A stretch of DNA of 64,000 nucleotides, from positions 1 through 64,000 of the forward strand of contig NZ_SNUA01000010.1 of assembly GCF_004360225.1 (NCBI RefSeq), given 5' to 3'. This DNA is from Alcanivorax sp. 24. GTDB lineage: Bacteria; Pseudomonadota; Gammaproteobacteria; Pseudomonadales; Alcanivoracaceae. The notes beneath the pieces were generated by a model that was not told where the DNA came from, searched no databases, and saw only the letters and a list, made by a program, of their open reading frames with translations. A program made the translations under genes and the position numbers. Shown piece by piece: positions 26,337 through 34,700 of this stretch (position 1 is the first letter of the stretch; each line of letters starts with the position of its first letter).

Positions 26337-29300
26337 TCATTCGTTATCGTGGTGTTGTGTAAACCGGGGATAGGCGGGCCAGCGATCGAGTAACAGACCT
26401 GGCTCATCGACGGAGTCGGGCCTTGAAACGATCTGGCCATCGTGACGCACCAGGCTTTGATAGCGGGCGGGGGTGGTCAGCGGCTGCCAGCCGCCGTCGC
26501 GCCAATGCCAGCGTTCGCCTTCGGCGCCAAACGCCAAGGGCGGGCCGAGCAGGCGCTGTGTGGCGTGGGATCCCAGGCGTGTGGACAGTACGTGTTCCAC
26601 GTCCCGTTGCTGGCGAATGTCAGCGAGCAGGGCGGTCAGGTCGGAAGCGCTTTGCCGGGCCACCCAGCCGAGGTTGGCCAGGGGCGCGTAAAGGGATACC
26701 CAGCCTTCGCTGGGCGCCGCCCGCAGCGAGGTAATGGGGATATCACTGTTGGCGAGGCGTTGAGTGGTATCCTGCGCCTGGCGCTCGACCGCCGCTTGCA
26801 AAGCATCCACGCCGTTTGCGTCGCCCACGCACAGCAGGCCGATGGCACCGGCCACCCCCTCGCTCAGCCACGCGGCGCCGGGGCCGCGCCGCAGTTCGGC
26901 GGCCTCGACCAGGTGCCCTCGGGCCAGGGCCGTGGCAATGTGGGCTTGTCGCCGCCAGCGGCCCACGCCTTGATCGGCCACGTCCCAATCCGGATCCTCC
27001 GCCAGCCTTAGCACGCCTCGGGAGAAGCCCGTGACCTGCTGTCCTCGCGGCCACTGCTGTACGCTATTGACCTGGATATCGCGCCCCAGCCGGCGCGACA
27101 CGCAGGCCCGCATCCGTCGTACGTCGTCGGCGATGCTCCGTGCGGCGGCGGTGCGCCCCGGATCACTGATGACGGTCAGACCCTCCAGGGCCTGTTCGTG
27201 GGCTCGATGCGGTAAATACAGGCTGAAATCAAGCGCACCGGAGGTTGCGCCTTGTTCGGAGTACCCGCCTTTGGCGAGATCCCTGCTCAGCCGCCAGCGC
27301 CAGAGCCCGGCTGGGGCAATACCTTTGACGGAGGCCGCCGCTTCGCCCGGTGGCACGGCATAGTCCGCGGGCAGGCCGTAGCGGGTTCTGGCGTTCGCGC
27401 CGCGTAACGCCCGGTCCGGATCGATGCCGAGCCGGGGGGCGGCCTGGTAGGCCCGCAGCCAGACGCCGTTATCCGCCAGCGCTGGCGGAGAGGCGTCCGC
27501 CGGCCAGGAGGCAAAAGACAGGCGCCAGGTCAGCTCGACGTCGCAGCCATCAGCGGTGCAATGGTCCAGAGGCAGGGTCAAATGATCGTTGGCCTGATCG
27601 GCCTGGACCGCCTGGCCGTCGACCCGTGAGGACAGCAATACAAAGCCGGGGGGCAATTCGGCGTGGAGCACTCCAGTGTCGGTCCGCACGGTTTTCAGCA
27701 ACCATTGGCCGGTGGCTTCACGCTGATCGGTATTGAGGTTAAGAGTCAGCTCTCCGCCCTTCACGGAAAAGGCGCCGGCGTTGGCGACGGTGTCGCGTTC
27801 CCAGTCGACCTGCTCCAGACGTTCACTTTCGGCGGTACGGTAACTGCCTGCCGAGATCAGCTTCTGGTGCAACAGAGCACCGCTACCGATTATTCCAGCC
27901 ACCGCGATCAGGGCCCCTCCGCCGAAGGGGCCGGGCAGTCGGGCGACCATTTCACGCAGCCGCCGCAAATGGCCACGCGGCAGAACCAGACCCGCCACCG
28001 CGACACAGAGCAGCGCGACGCCCAGCTTGTAGCCGTCCAGGGTCAGCAGGTAATTACGCCAGGGTGCCCAGCCAGTGAGGCTTGAAAGGGAAATCTGAAC
28101 GGGAATGCCGAGCTTGTACGGTGGGTAGGTGACCAGCGCCAGTTCGTTATTGAGTACCAGCACGAAGGTCACGAACATGGAGGCGGCATAGGCCAGCCCG
28201 GGGCGTCGTATCAGGGCGTGAATCAGCAGTGCCAGCATGGCCAGTTCCAGCAGCGCCGGCGCCATCACCAGGATTTGGTAAAGCAGGACGGTGACCGGCG
28301 CGAGGCTGTCCGGCATCACCAGAGCGGTGACGATCAACACGGAGACGCCGGGAAGCAGTGCCAGAATCAGGGTTACTGCCAGTAGCGCCAGAGCGAGAGC
28401 GAACAGGCGTACGAATAGCGGTGCCGGCGCCGCGTCGAGCATATCCCTGAACCCTTCCACATCGTCCTGGCGTGACATCAGTCCGGCACTGGCCGCCACC
28501 ACAAAGGCGATCACCAGATACAGGGTCGTCATCAGCAATGGCAACAACCGATCCGGATGGGGCAGGAACGGTCCCTCCGCGTGCCAGATCACATGTACGA
28601 ACGCGGCCATCACGCCGACCGCCACTAACAGGACAGTGCCAACCAGGAAAGCGCGAGTCCGTACTGTCCGGCGCAACCGCCAGCCGGTTTCAGCGGTGAC
28701 CGTTCGCCACCATCGAAAGGCGGTGACCGGTCCGGGCAGGGTGTGTGGAAGCACTGTTTCCGGGAGGGAGGGGGCGGTCTTGCGGGAAGGCTTCCGGGCG
28801 CTTTCCCGGATCAGGCTTTCCCGTCGTACCCGTGTGACCATCCATACCAGACCGGACATTGGCAGCACGCACCACAGGCCCCGGTTCAGCAGGAACTCCC
28901 GATTAATCGGTAACAGGGCCTGGCTTTTTTGTGCGGGCGTCCAATCCTCGACCTGGGCGTGGGCGAAGGTAAACAGGGACGGATCAAGGGTCGCCGAGAG
29001 AACGGGATTGATATGACCGCCTTCCAGTACTACCACCGCCACCATCCACAGCAGCATCAGCAACGCGGACAGTGCGAAGGCCGCGGCCACGCTGCGGGTT
29101 TTTAGCGTCACCATGAAGTACAGGGCGCCGACGCCGAAAGCGATCGGTAACACCAGCCACAACCAACTGAATGCCAGGGCGTGCCAAGCGGGCGGCGCGA
29201 TGGCGTCAGGGGGCACCAGACCCAGCCAGGAGAGGGCGGGCGTGCAGAGAAACCCGACCATGACCGAGGCGCCAAGCAGGGAGGCCAGCAGTGCGGCGCC

Positions 29301-29636
29301 AAGAAATCGCCCCAGTAGCAGGGCGGGCAGGGAAATCGGTGCTGACAGTATTACCTCGTGGAGATTGGCATGGCGGTCGCGAAGTACAGGTTGTGCGAAC
29401 ACCCAGGCCCAGGCGAAGAACAGGAAGAACATGCAGCCGGTAGCCATCAGATAAATCAGGCTGGGGGCGTTGCGCGGAATATCCGTGGCCCCCATCTTTT
29501 CCATGTACTCGGCGTTGGTGAGGGACATCAGCAGGTACAGCGTCAGTCCCAGAAACACCAGCGAGACAATGCCGCTGCGCAGGCCCGCGCGCAGTTCGCC
29601 GGCGATCTCATGAAGCATCAGACGCATTGGGTTCAC
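26337..29636 (-). CDS. ABC-2 permease fused to a degenerate M1-peptidase-like domain
   Basis: This 1099-residue protein has two blocks of membrane segments (about residues 20-260 and 320-590), the arrangement of ABC-2 permeases. A long periplasmic region then resembles the M1 aminopeptidase fold, with a beta-rich domain at about 610-830 and a helical end. Where active M1 enzymes have HExxH followed by WxNEG, this protein has HIATALARGHL and then WLSEGVA (near residue 924), so the zinc-binding histidines are missing. It is encoded with the ATPase (4-bp ATGA overlap) and the receptor. Fused permease/M1 proteins are known as a family, but their substrates are not established. Export of a metallophore or a peptide is possible. 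Confidence 0.8.
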   Translation of the reverse strand: MNPMRLMLHEIAGELRAGLRSGIVSLVFLGLTLYLLMSLTNAEYMEKMGATDIPRNAPSLIYLMATGCMFFLFFAWAWVFAQPVLRDRHANLHEVILSAPISLPALLLGRFLGAALLASLLGASVMVGFLCTPALSWLGLVPPDAIAPPAWHALAFSWLWLVLPIAFGVGALYFMVTLKTRSVAAAFALSALLMLLWMVAVVVLEGGHINPVLSATLDPSLFTFAHAQVEDWTPAQKSQALLPINREFLLNRGLWCVLPMSGLVWMVTRVRRESLIRESARKPSRKTAPSLPETVLPHTLPGPVTAFRWWRTVTAETGWRLRRTVRTRAFLVGTVLLVAVGVMAAFVHVIWHAEGPFLPHPDRLLPLLMTTLYLVIAFVVAASAGLMSRQDDVEGFRDMLDAAPAPLFVRLFALALALLAVTLILALLPGVSVLIVTALVMPDSLAPVTVLLYQILVMAPALLELAMLALLIHALIRRPGLAYAASMFVTFVLVLNNELALVTYPPYKLGIPVQISLSSLTGWAPWRNYLLTLDGYKLGVALLCVAVAGLVLPRGHLRRLREMVARLPGPFGGGALIAVAGIIGSGALLHQKLISAGSYRTAESERLEQVDWERDTVANAGAFSVKGGELTLNLNTDQREATGQWLLKTVRTDTGVLHAELPPGFVLLSSRVDGQAVQADQANDHLTLPLDHCTADGCDVELTWRLSFASWPADASPPALADNGVWLRAYQAAPRLGIDPDRALRGANARTRYGLPADYAVPPGEAAASVKGIAPAGLWRWRLSRDLAKGGYSEQGATSGALDFSLYLPHRAHEQALEGLTVISDPGRTAAARSIADDVRRMRACVSRRLGRDIQVNSVQQWPRGQQVTGFSRGVLRLAEDPDWDVADQGVGRWRRQAHIATALARGHLVEAAELRRGPGAAWLSEGVAGAIGLLCVGDANGVDALQAAVERQAQDTTQRLANSDIPITSLRAAPSEGWVSLYAPLANLGWVARQSASDLTALLADIRQQRDVEHVLSTRLGSHATQRLLGPPLAFGAEGERWHWRDGGWQPLTTPARYQSLVRHDGQIVSRPDSVDEPGLLLDRWPAYPRFTQHHDNE

Positions 29637-30520
29637 GCGGCCGTCCCTCGCCCGGCGTTTTCCAGCGCCAGGTAGTAGACGTCCTCAAGACGCGGTGGGC
29701 GTAAAACGAAGCGGTCATCGGGAGCCCGTTCCGCATGGCAGATAACACGGCGGCCACCGGGTTGAGGCAAGACACGTAGAGCCTCTTCAGGTACCGGTTC
29801 ATCTCGTTCGAACGAAGCTTCCCAGAGCATGCCCTGATAAGGGAGGGTCAGAGCGGCGGGCGTGCCTTCGGCCAATAACCTGCCGTTGGCGAGAATGGCC
29901 AGACGGTCGCACAGGTTTTCCACATCCTCGACAATATGGGTGGACAGCAGCACTACGCTGTTGTTGGCGGTGTCAGCCAGAACCCGGTGGAATTGGTTGC
30001 GTTCCGCCGGGTCCAGCCCGGCGGTGGGCTCATCCACGATCAATAGACGCGGTGAGCCGATCAAGGCCAGGGCAATGCCGAAACGCCGCAACATGCCGCC
30101 GGAAAACGTTGAGGCGGGACGATGCGCCACCTCCCGCAGGTTGACTTTCTCCAACAGAATTTCTACTTCCTCCTGGCGTTCCGAGCGGCGGTGGCGCCCC
30201 TTCAGCCAGGCAAAACGATTCAGTAAATCACGGGCCGGAACACCGGCATAGGCACCGATCTGTTGTGGCAGATAGCCAAGTCGTTGACGCAGATGATCTG
30301 GTGAGGCGAGAACATCCTCGCCGTCGAGAAAGAGGCGACCGCGGTCCGGCTCCTGTAAAGTGGCCAGTGTTCGCATCAGTGTGCTTTTTCCGGCGCCGTT
30401 GGGGCCCAGCAGTCCGTACATCCCGGGGGGGACTCGCAGTGAGACGCTGTCCAGAGCACGCACGCCATTGCCATAGGTTTTCGCCAGGTCTTCGATGACC
30501 AGGCCGGTGGAGTTCGCCAT
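29633..30520 (-). CDS. ABC-2 transporter ATP-binding protein
   Basis: This 295-residue cytoplasmic ATPase has Walker A GPNGAGKSTL, Q-loop LPQQIGAYAGV, signature FSGGMLRRFGIALAL (an SGGM variant common in ABC-2 exporters), Walker B LLIVDEPTAGLDP and switch STHIVEDVE. The start at 30520 (MANSTGLV) is where the family begins. It is the first gene of the operon with the permease-M1 fusion and the receptor. It is divergent from the AraC regulator, and the shared 168-bp region contains a Fur-like box and repeated elements. Confidence 0.9.
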   Translation of the reverse strand: MANSTGLVIEDLAKTYGNGVRALDSVSLRVPPGMYGLLGPNGAGKSTLMRTLATLQEPDRGRLFLDGEDVLASPDHLRQRLGYLPQQIGAYAGVPARDLLNRFAWLKGRHRRSERQEEVEILLEKVNLREVAHRPASTFSGGMLRRFGIALALIGSPRLLIVDEPTAGLDPAERNQFHRVLADTANNSVVLLSTHIVEDVENLCDRLAILANGRLLAEGTPAALTLPYQGMLWEASFERDEPVPEEALRVLPQPGGRRVICHAERAPDDRFVLRPPRLEDVYYLALENAGRGTAA

Positions 30521-30598
30521 AACGTGGGTCCCCAGAATAGGAAGCCTTGATGGGTGGCAAGGCCTTGAAGTCGACAAGAAGAACGAAACCGTATAAAA

Positions 30599-30617
30599 GA
30601 TAATGGTTCTCATTTGT
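30599..30617. promoter_or_regulatory. Fur-like box between the ABC operon and the AraC regulator
   Basis: GATAATGGTTCTCATTTGT matches 13 of 19 positions of the Fur consensus, including the whole left GATAATG half. It sits in the divergent promoter region and could repress both directions when iron is sufficient. Confidence 0.55.
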
Positions 30618-30624
30618 GAATCCG

Positions 30625-30660
30625 CCCGAATCGGTTCCATTTATGCCCGAATCGGGTTCC
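30625..30660 (+). promoter_or_regulatory. Direct-repeat operator upstream of the AraC gene
   Basis: CCCGAATCGGTTCC (30625-30638) and CCCGAATCGGGTTCC (30646-30660) are direct repeats whose starts are 21 bp apart, two helical turns. This suits an AraC-type protein with two half-sites. A related pair lies upstream of the first NRPS gene at 31684-31712. Confidence 0.6.
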
Positions 30661-30688
30661 TCGCAGGACCATGGAATGGAGGGCAGGT

Positions 30689-31651
30689 ATGTCGGTGTAT
30701 CAGTCGATCCTGGAGCATAAGGAGCTATCCGCGCTCGCGTTGCTTTCCGATACTTCGGTGATTGAACTGGCACCTTTCTCACGGTGCCGGTTACTTCGGG
30801 TGCCGTTACTGGAGGGCATGGAACTGGCGGTATGGCGGGGGCACTTTGCTGAGCCGGTGACCATGAATGTCCGGGATGACAGTGAGCGCATTCACTTTTC
30901 CTATTCGTTGCACGGCCATTTTCAGAGTTGGTTCGATGATGGTGGTCCGGATCACGTTCATACCGTTCACGAAGGCGCGGGTTGTATTAACTACAATCCG
31001 GGGCGTGCTGGTGGTTTTCGTCAGCATGGGGATTTTGAAAGTGTCATCGTCATGATCCGGCCGGACACTTTGTATCAATGGGTTGGCGAACCTGACATGG
31101 TGCTCAAACGCCTGTTCGACTCGGGGCGCTGTTTTGCTAACTGTTTGCACTGCGATGCGGAACTGAAGGCCACGGCCCAGACACTCAGCAAAGCGCTGCG
31201 AGTCGCTGATCTGTGTCCGGACGATGGCACTAACCGGGGACTCTTATGGTTGTTCGGAACCAGTCTGGTGTTTGTCGGCTTGTTGCTGGAAAGCCTGGAT
31301 CCCGGTTCGCATTGTGCCTGTGATCTGTCGATTCCGGACCGGGAAAAGTTGCTTCGAGCCCGGGATTGTCTGCTGGCGGACCTTTGTCAGGCTCCGACCA
31401 TTGAAGAGCTGGCCCGGGCTTCTGGCTTGAGTGTGATCAAACTCAAGCGCGGCTTTCGGCAACTGTTCAACAACAGCGTTTACGGATTGTTTCAACGTGA
31501 GCGGATGCATGAAGCGCGTCGTCGTCTTGGTTCTGGCGGGCAGTCGGTGCTCCAGGTGGCCGCGGAATTGGGCTATACCAACGCCAGTCACTTTGCCGCC
31601 GCGTTTCATAAGGAGTTTGGCGTCAAGCCGTCGGCGCTGAAACGCCGGTGA
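30689..31651 (+). CDS. AraC-family regulator, PchR/YbtA type
   Basis: This 320-residue protein has an N-terminal sensory region and a C-terminal AraC DNA-binding domain (about residues 225-318). The first helix-turn-helix contains TIEELARASGLSVIKLKRGF. The second contains VLQVAAELGYTNASHFAAAF followed by the HKEFGVKPSALKRR ending. Its length and its position next to salicylate-siderophore genes match PchR (pyochelin) and YbtA (yersiniabactin), which activate their clusters when the ferric siderophore binds. The start at 30689 is chosen for its GGAGG site. The ATG at 30671 lacks one. It likely binds the paired repeats upstream of itself and of the NRPS operon. Confidence 0.88.
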   Translation: MSVYQSILEHKELSALALLSDTSVIELAPFSRCRLLRVPLLEGMELAVWRGHFAEPVTMNVRDDSERIHFSYSLHGHFQSWFDDGGPDHVHTVHEGAGCINYNPGRAGGFRQHGDFESVIVMIRPDTLYQWVGEPDMVLKRLFDSGRCFANCLHCDAELKATAQTLSKALRVADLCPDDGTNRGLLWLFGTSLVFVGLLLESLDPGSHCACDLSIPDREKLLRARDCLLADLCQAPTIEELARASGLSVIKLKRGFRQLFNNSVYGLFQRERMHEARRRLGSGGQSVLQVAAELGYTNASHFAAAFHKEFGVKPSALKRR

Positions 31652-31683
31652 CGCGACACGACCCGGTTCCGGCATGGTGAACG

Positions 31684-31712
31684 GATCCGGGCTCAAGTCA
31701 TCCTGATTCGGG
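31684..31712 (-). promoter_or_regulatory. Paired half-sites upstream of the NRPS operon
   Basis: GATCCGGG (31684-31691) and GATTCGGG (31705-31712) are direct repeats 21 bp apart. In reverse orientation they read CCCGAATC and CCCGGATC, the same half-site and period as at 30625-30660. They lie 66 bp before the first NRPS codon and are a candidate activator site for the PchR-like protein. Confidence 0.55.
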
Positions 31713-31735
31713 TAGAGCCGATACCGCAGTTGGAT

Positions 31736-31757
31736 ATCATTTGCATTTATAAATGAT
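31736..31757. promoter_or_regulatory. Palindrome at the NRPS promoter
   Basis: ATCATTT (31736-31742) and AAATGAT (31751-31757) form arms around GCATTTAT, with an inner palindrome CATTTATAAATG. It lies 20 bp before the NRPS start, where a repressor would act. It fits neither the Fur nor the Zur consensus well, so the binding protein is open. Confidence 0.4.
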
Positions 31758-31777
31758 CCTATGACTGACGGTGAACC

Positions 31778-34700
31778 ATGGATGACATCACTGATGTGCC
31801 CGGCGTGCGTGCGTGTGTCGCGGCGGTGCTGGAGCTCCCCGTAGATGCCGTCAGCGACGACGGCAATCTCATTGAAATGGGGGTCGACTCGATCACCATG
31901 ATGCGCCTGGCCAGCGAGTGGCGCCGGCGGGGGCATGACATTTCTTTTGCCCAGATGGTTTCCAATCCCAGGTTGTCTGCCTGGTGCTCTCTGCTTGGTA
32001 CCTGTGTGGATACCGATAAAACGGAGACATCGGCACCGGAAACGATGGGCCGTTGTCTGGATGAGCGGGCACCCTTCGAACTGGCTCCGATGCAGCATGC
32101 GTATTGGATCGGGCGGTCTGGTGACCAACAACTGGGCGGCGTAGCCGCGCATTTCTATAACGAATTCGATGGCGCCGGCGTGGATGGAGACCGGCTGGAG
32201 CGGGCGGTTAAAGCGCTTATCGAGCGTCATGGCATGCTGCGGGTGCGTCTCACTGATGACGGTCGTCAGCGTATTCACGCGGACAGCACCTGGCTTGGCC
32301 TGAAGGTGCATGACCTGCGGTCGATGACGGTGGAAGGTGCCGAGCAGGCCCTGGAACGGCTGCGCCAAGCGTTATCTCATCGGTGCATGAACCTGGCGGC
32401 CGGAGAGGTGTTTGATGTTCAGCTGTCGTTGCTGCCGGATGCGATGCGCGTGGACGGTACCCGTGTCCACTTAAACCTCGATATGGTCGCCGCTGATGCT
32501 CTGAGTTTGCGCGTATTGTTGAAGGATTTGGCCGACCTGTATCGCGGTGAGGTGTTGCCCCCCATCGAGTACAGCTATCCCCGCTACCGCGCCGATCATG
32601 ACGCGTCCATGGCCGGGGAGGGGCGTCGTGCCGGCTGGCATCGAGACCGGGATTATTGGCGTGACCGACTCGCCGATCTGCCGGCAGCGCCGCGCTTGCC
32701 GATCACGGGTGGGGGCGGAGCGCAACAGGCGACCCGTGTGATCCGGCGTCACGACTGGCTGCCTCCCGAGCGGGTCGCGGCGTTTACGACGACGGCGCGT
32801 GCGCATGGGCTGACGCCGGCCATGGCGCTGGCGGCGGTGTTCGCCGAAGTGCTCACGGCCTGGAGCGCCGAGCCGGATTTCCTGATCAACCTGCCGTTGT
32901 TCAACCGGGAACCGCTGCACTCCGATGTGGACCAGCTGGTCGGTGATTTCACCTCCTCGGTGTTGTTGGCATGGCGGGGCGGTGCGCCGGGCTCCTTTGT
33001 CGACCGGGCACTTGCTCTGCAAGACCGTTTTCACTCCGACGTCCAGCACGGCACCTTCACCGGCGTTGACGTCCTGCGGGAACTGTCCCGTCATCATGGT
33101 GAAAAACGGTTGGCACCAGTGGTGTACACCAGTGCCTTGGGGTTGGGGCCGCTGTTTTCCGACACCGTGCAGACCTGCCTTGGGCGACCGAGCTGGATTA
33201 TCTCCCAGGGGCCTCAGGTCTGGCTGGACGCGCAGGTGACGGAGCTCGACAACGGCCTGCTGGTGAATATGGATGCGCGCGAGGACGCTTTCGAGCCAGG
33301 TGTTCTGGATGCCCTGTTCGAAGCCCATGAGCGATTGCTGTCGGTGTTGATTGATTGCCCGGACGCGTGGTGCCGGCCGGTGCCCGCCCTGTTGCCGGAC
33401 AGCGCGCTGGCGCGCCGGGCCTCCATCAATGGCGTTTCCCGACCGTTGTCCGGCCGCCGGCTCCATGAAGGCTTCTTCCACATCGCCGACACCAACCCGG
33501 ATGCCCCCGCCCTGCTGTGGGAGACACACGAAACGCTGTCCTATGGCGAACTGCGGCGGCGGGTGATGAGTGTGGCCGGCTATTTGGTGGGCGAGGGCGT
33601 GCAACCGAATGACGTGGTGGCGGTGTCGTTGCCCAAAGGGGCCGAGCAGATCATCGCGGTGCTTGGGGTGCTGGCGGCCGGGGCGGTGTATCTGCCGATC
33701 GGCGTGGACCAACCCGAGGCCCGCCGCCGGCGTATCCTCGGCGCCTCCGGTGCGCGCCTGACGCTGGACGCGCTGCCCGAGGTGTCGGCGCCCTTGTCGG
33801 CACCGGTGCCGGGCAATGACCGGGATCTCGCCTACATTCTCTATACCTCCGGTTCCACCGGTGAGCCCAAGGGCGTGGAGGTGCCGCATCGGGCGGCCAT
33901 GAACACCATCGAGGATCTGACCGATCGTTTGGACCTGAGTGGCGAAGACCGGATCCTGGCGCTGTCCGCGCTGGAGTTCGATCTGTCGGTGTTCGATATG
34001 TTCGCCGCGCTGTCCGTTGGTGCCGCCGTGGTGTGCGTGAGGGAAAGCGAGCGGCGTGATGCCATGGTCTGGAACCGTCTGATCCGGCGCCACCGGGTCA
34101 CCGTGCTCAATTGCGTGCCGGCGCTGCTGGATATGATATTGAGCGCGGCGGACGCCGAGACACTGATGACACTCAGAGCGGTGTTGCTGGGCGGCGACCG
34201 GATTCCCCCCGAGCTGCCCGGCAGACTGGCCCGCCAGGTCCCGGATTGCCGTTTTATCGCTTTGGGCGGCACTACGGAAACCGCCATCCATTCCACTTTT
34301 TTTGAGGTTAAGGAAACTCGGCCGCGCTGGCATTCCGCGCCGTACGGAACGCCATTGGCGAATGTACATCTTCGGGTAGTGGATGCCCTGGGGCGCGATT
34401 GCCCGGATTTCGTCGCTGGTGAACTGTGGATCGGCGGGGACGGCGTGGCCCGGGGATACCGCGGCGATCCGAGCAAAACAGCGAGCCGGTTTGTTGAGCG
34501 TGATGGCATACGCTGGTACCGCACCGGTGATCAGGCCCGCTATCGGCCGGACGGCAACGTGGAGTTTCTCGGGCGCCTGGACCATCAGATCAAGGTGCGT
34601 GGTCACCGCATCGAACTGGGCGAGGTGGAAGCGGCCCTGGCCGGCGCGCCGGGCGTGCGGCAGGCGGCGGCGGTGGTGGGTAAGCCGGGACTGGTGGCGG

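Noticed and set aside
31736-31757. Palindrome before NRPS1 as a Fur or Zur box
   Set aside because: By-eye alignment gives only about 10-11 of 19 matches to Fur and fewer to Zur, so it is listed only as an unassigned palindrome.
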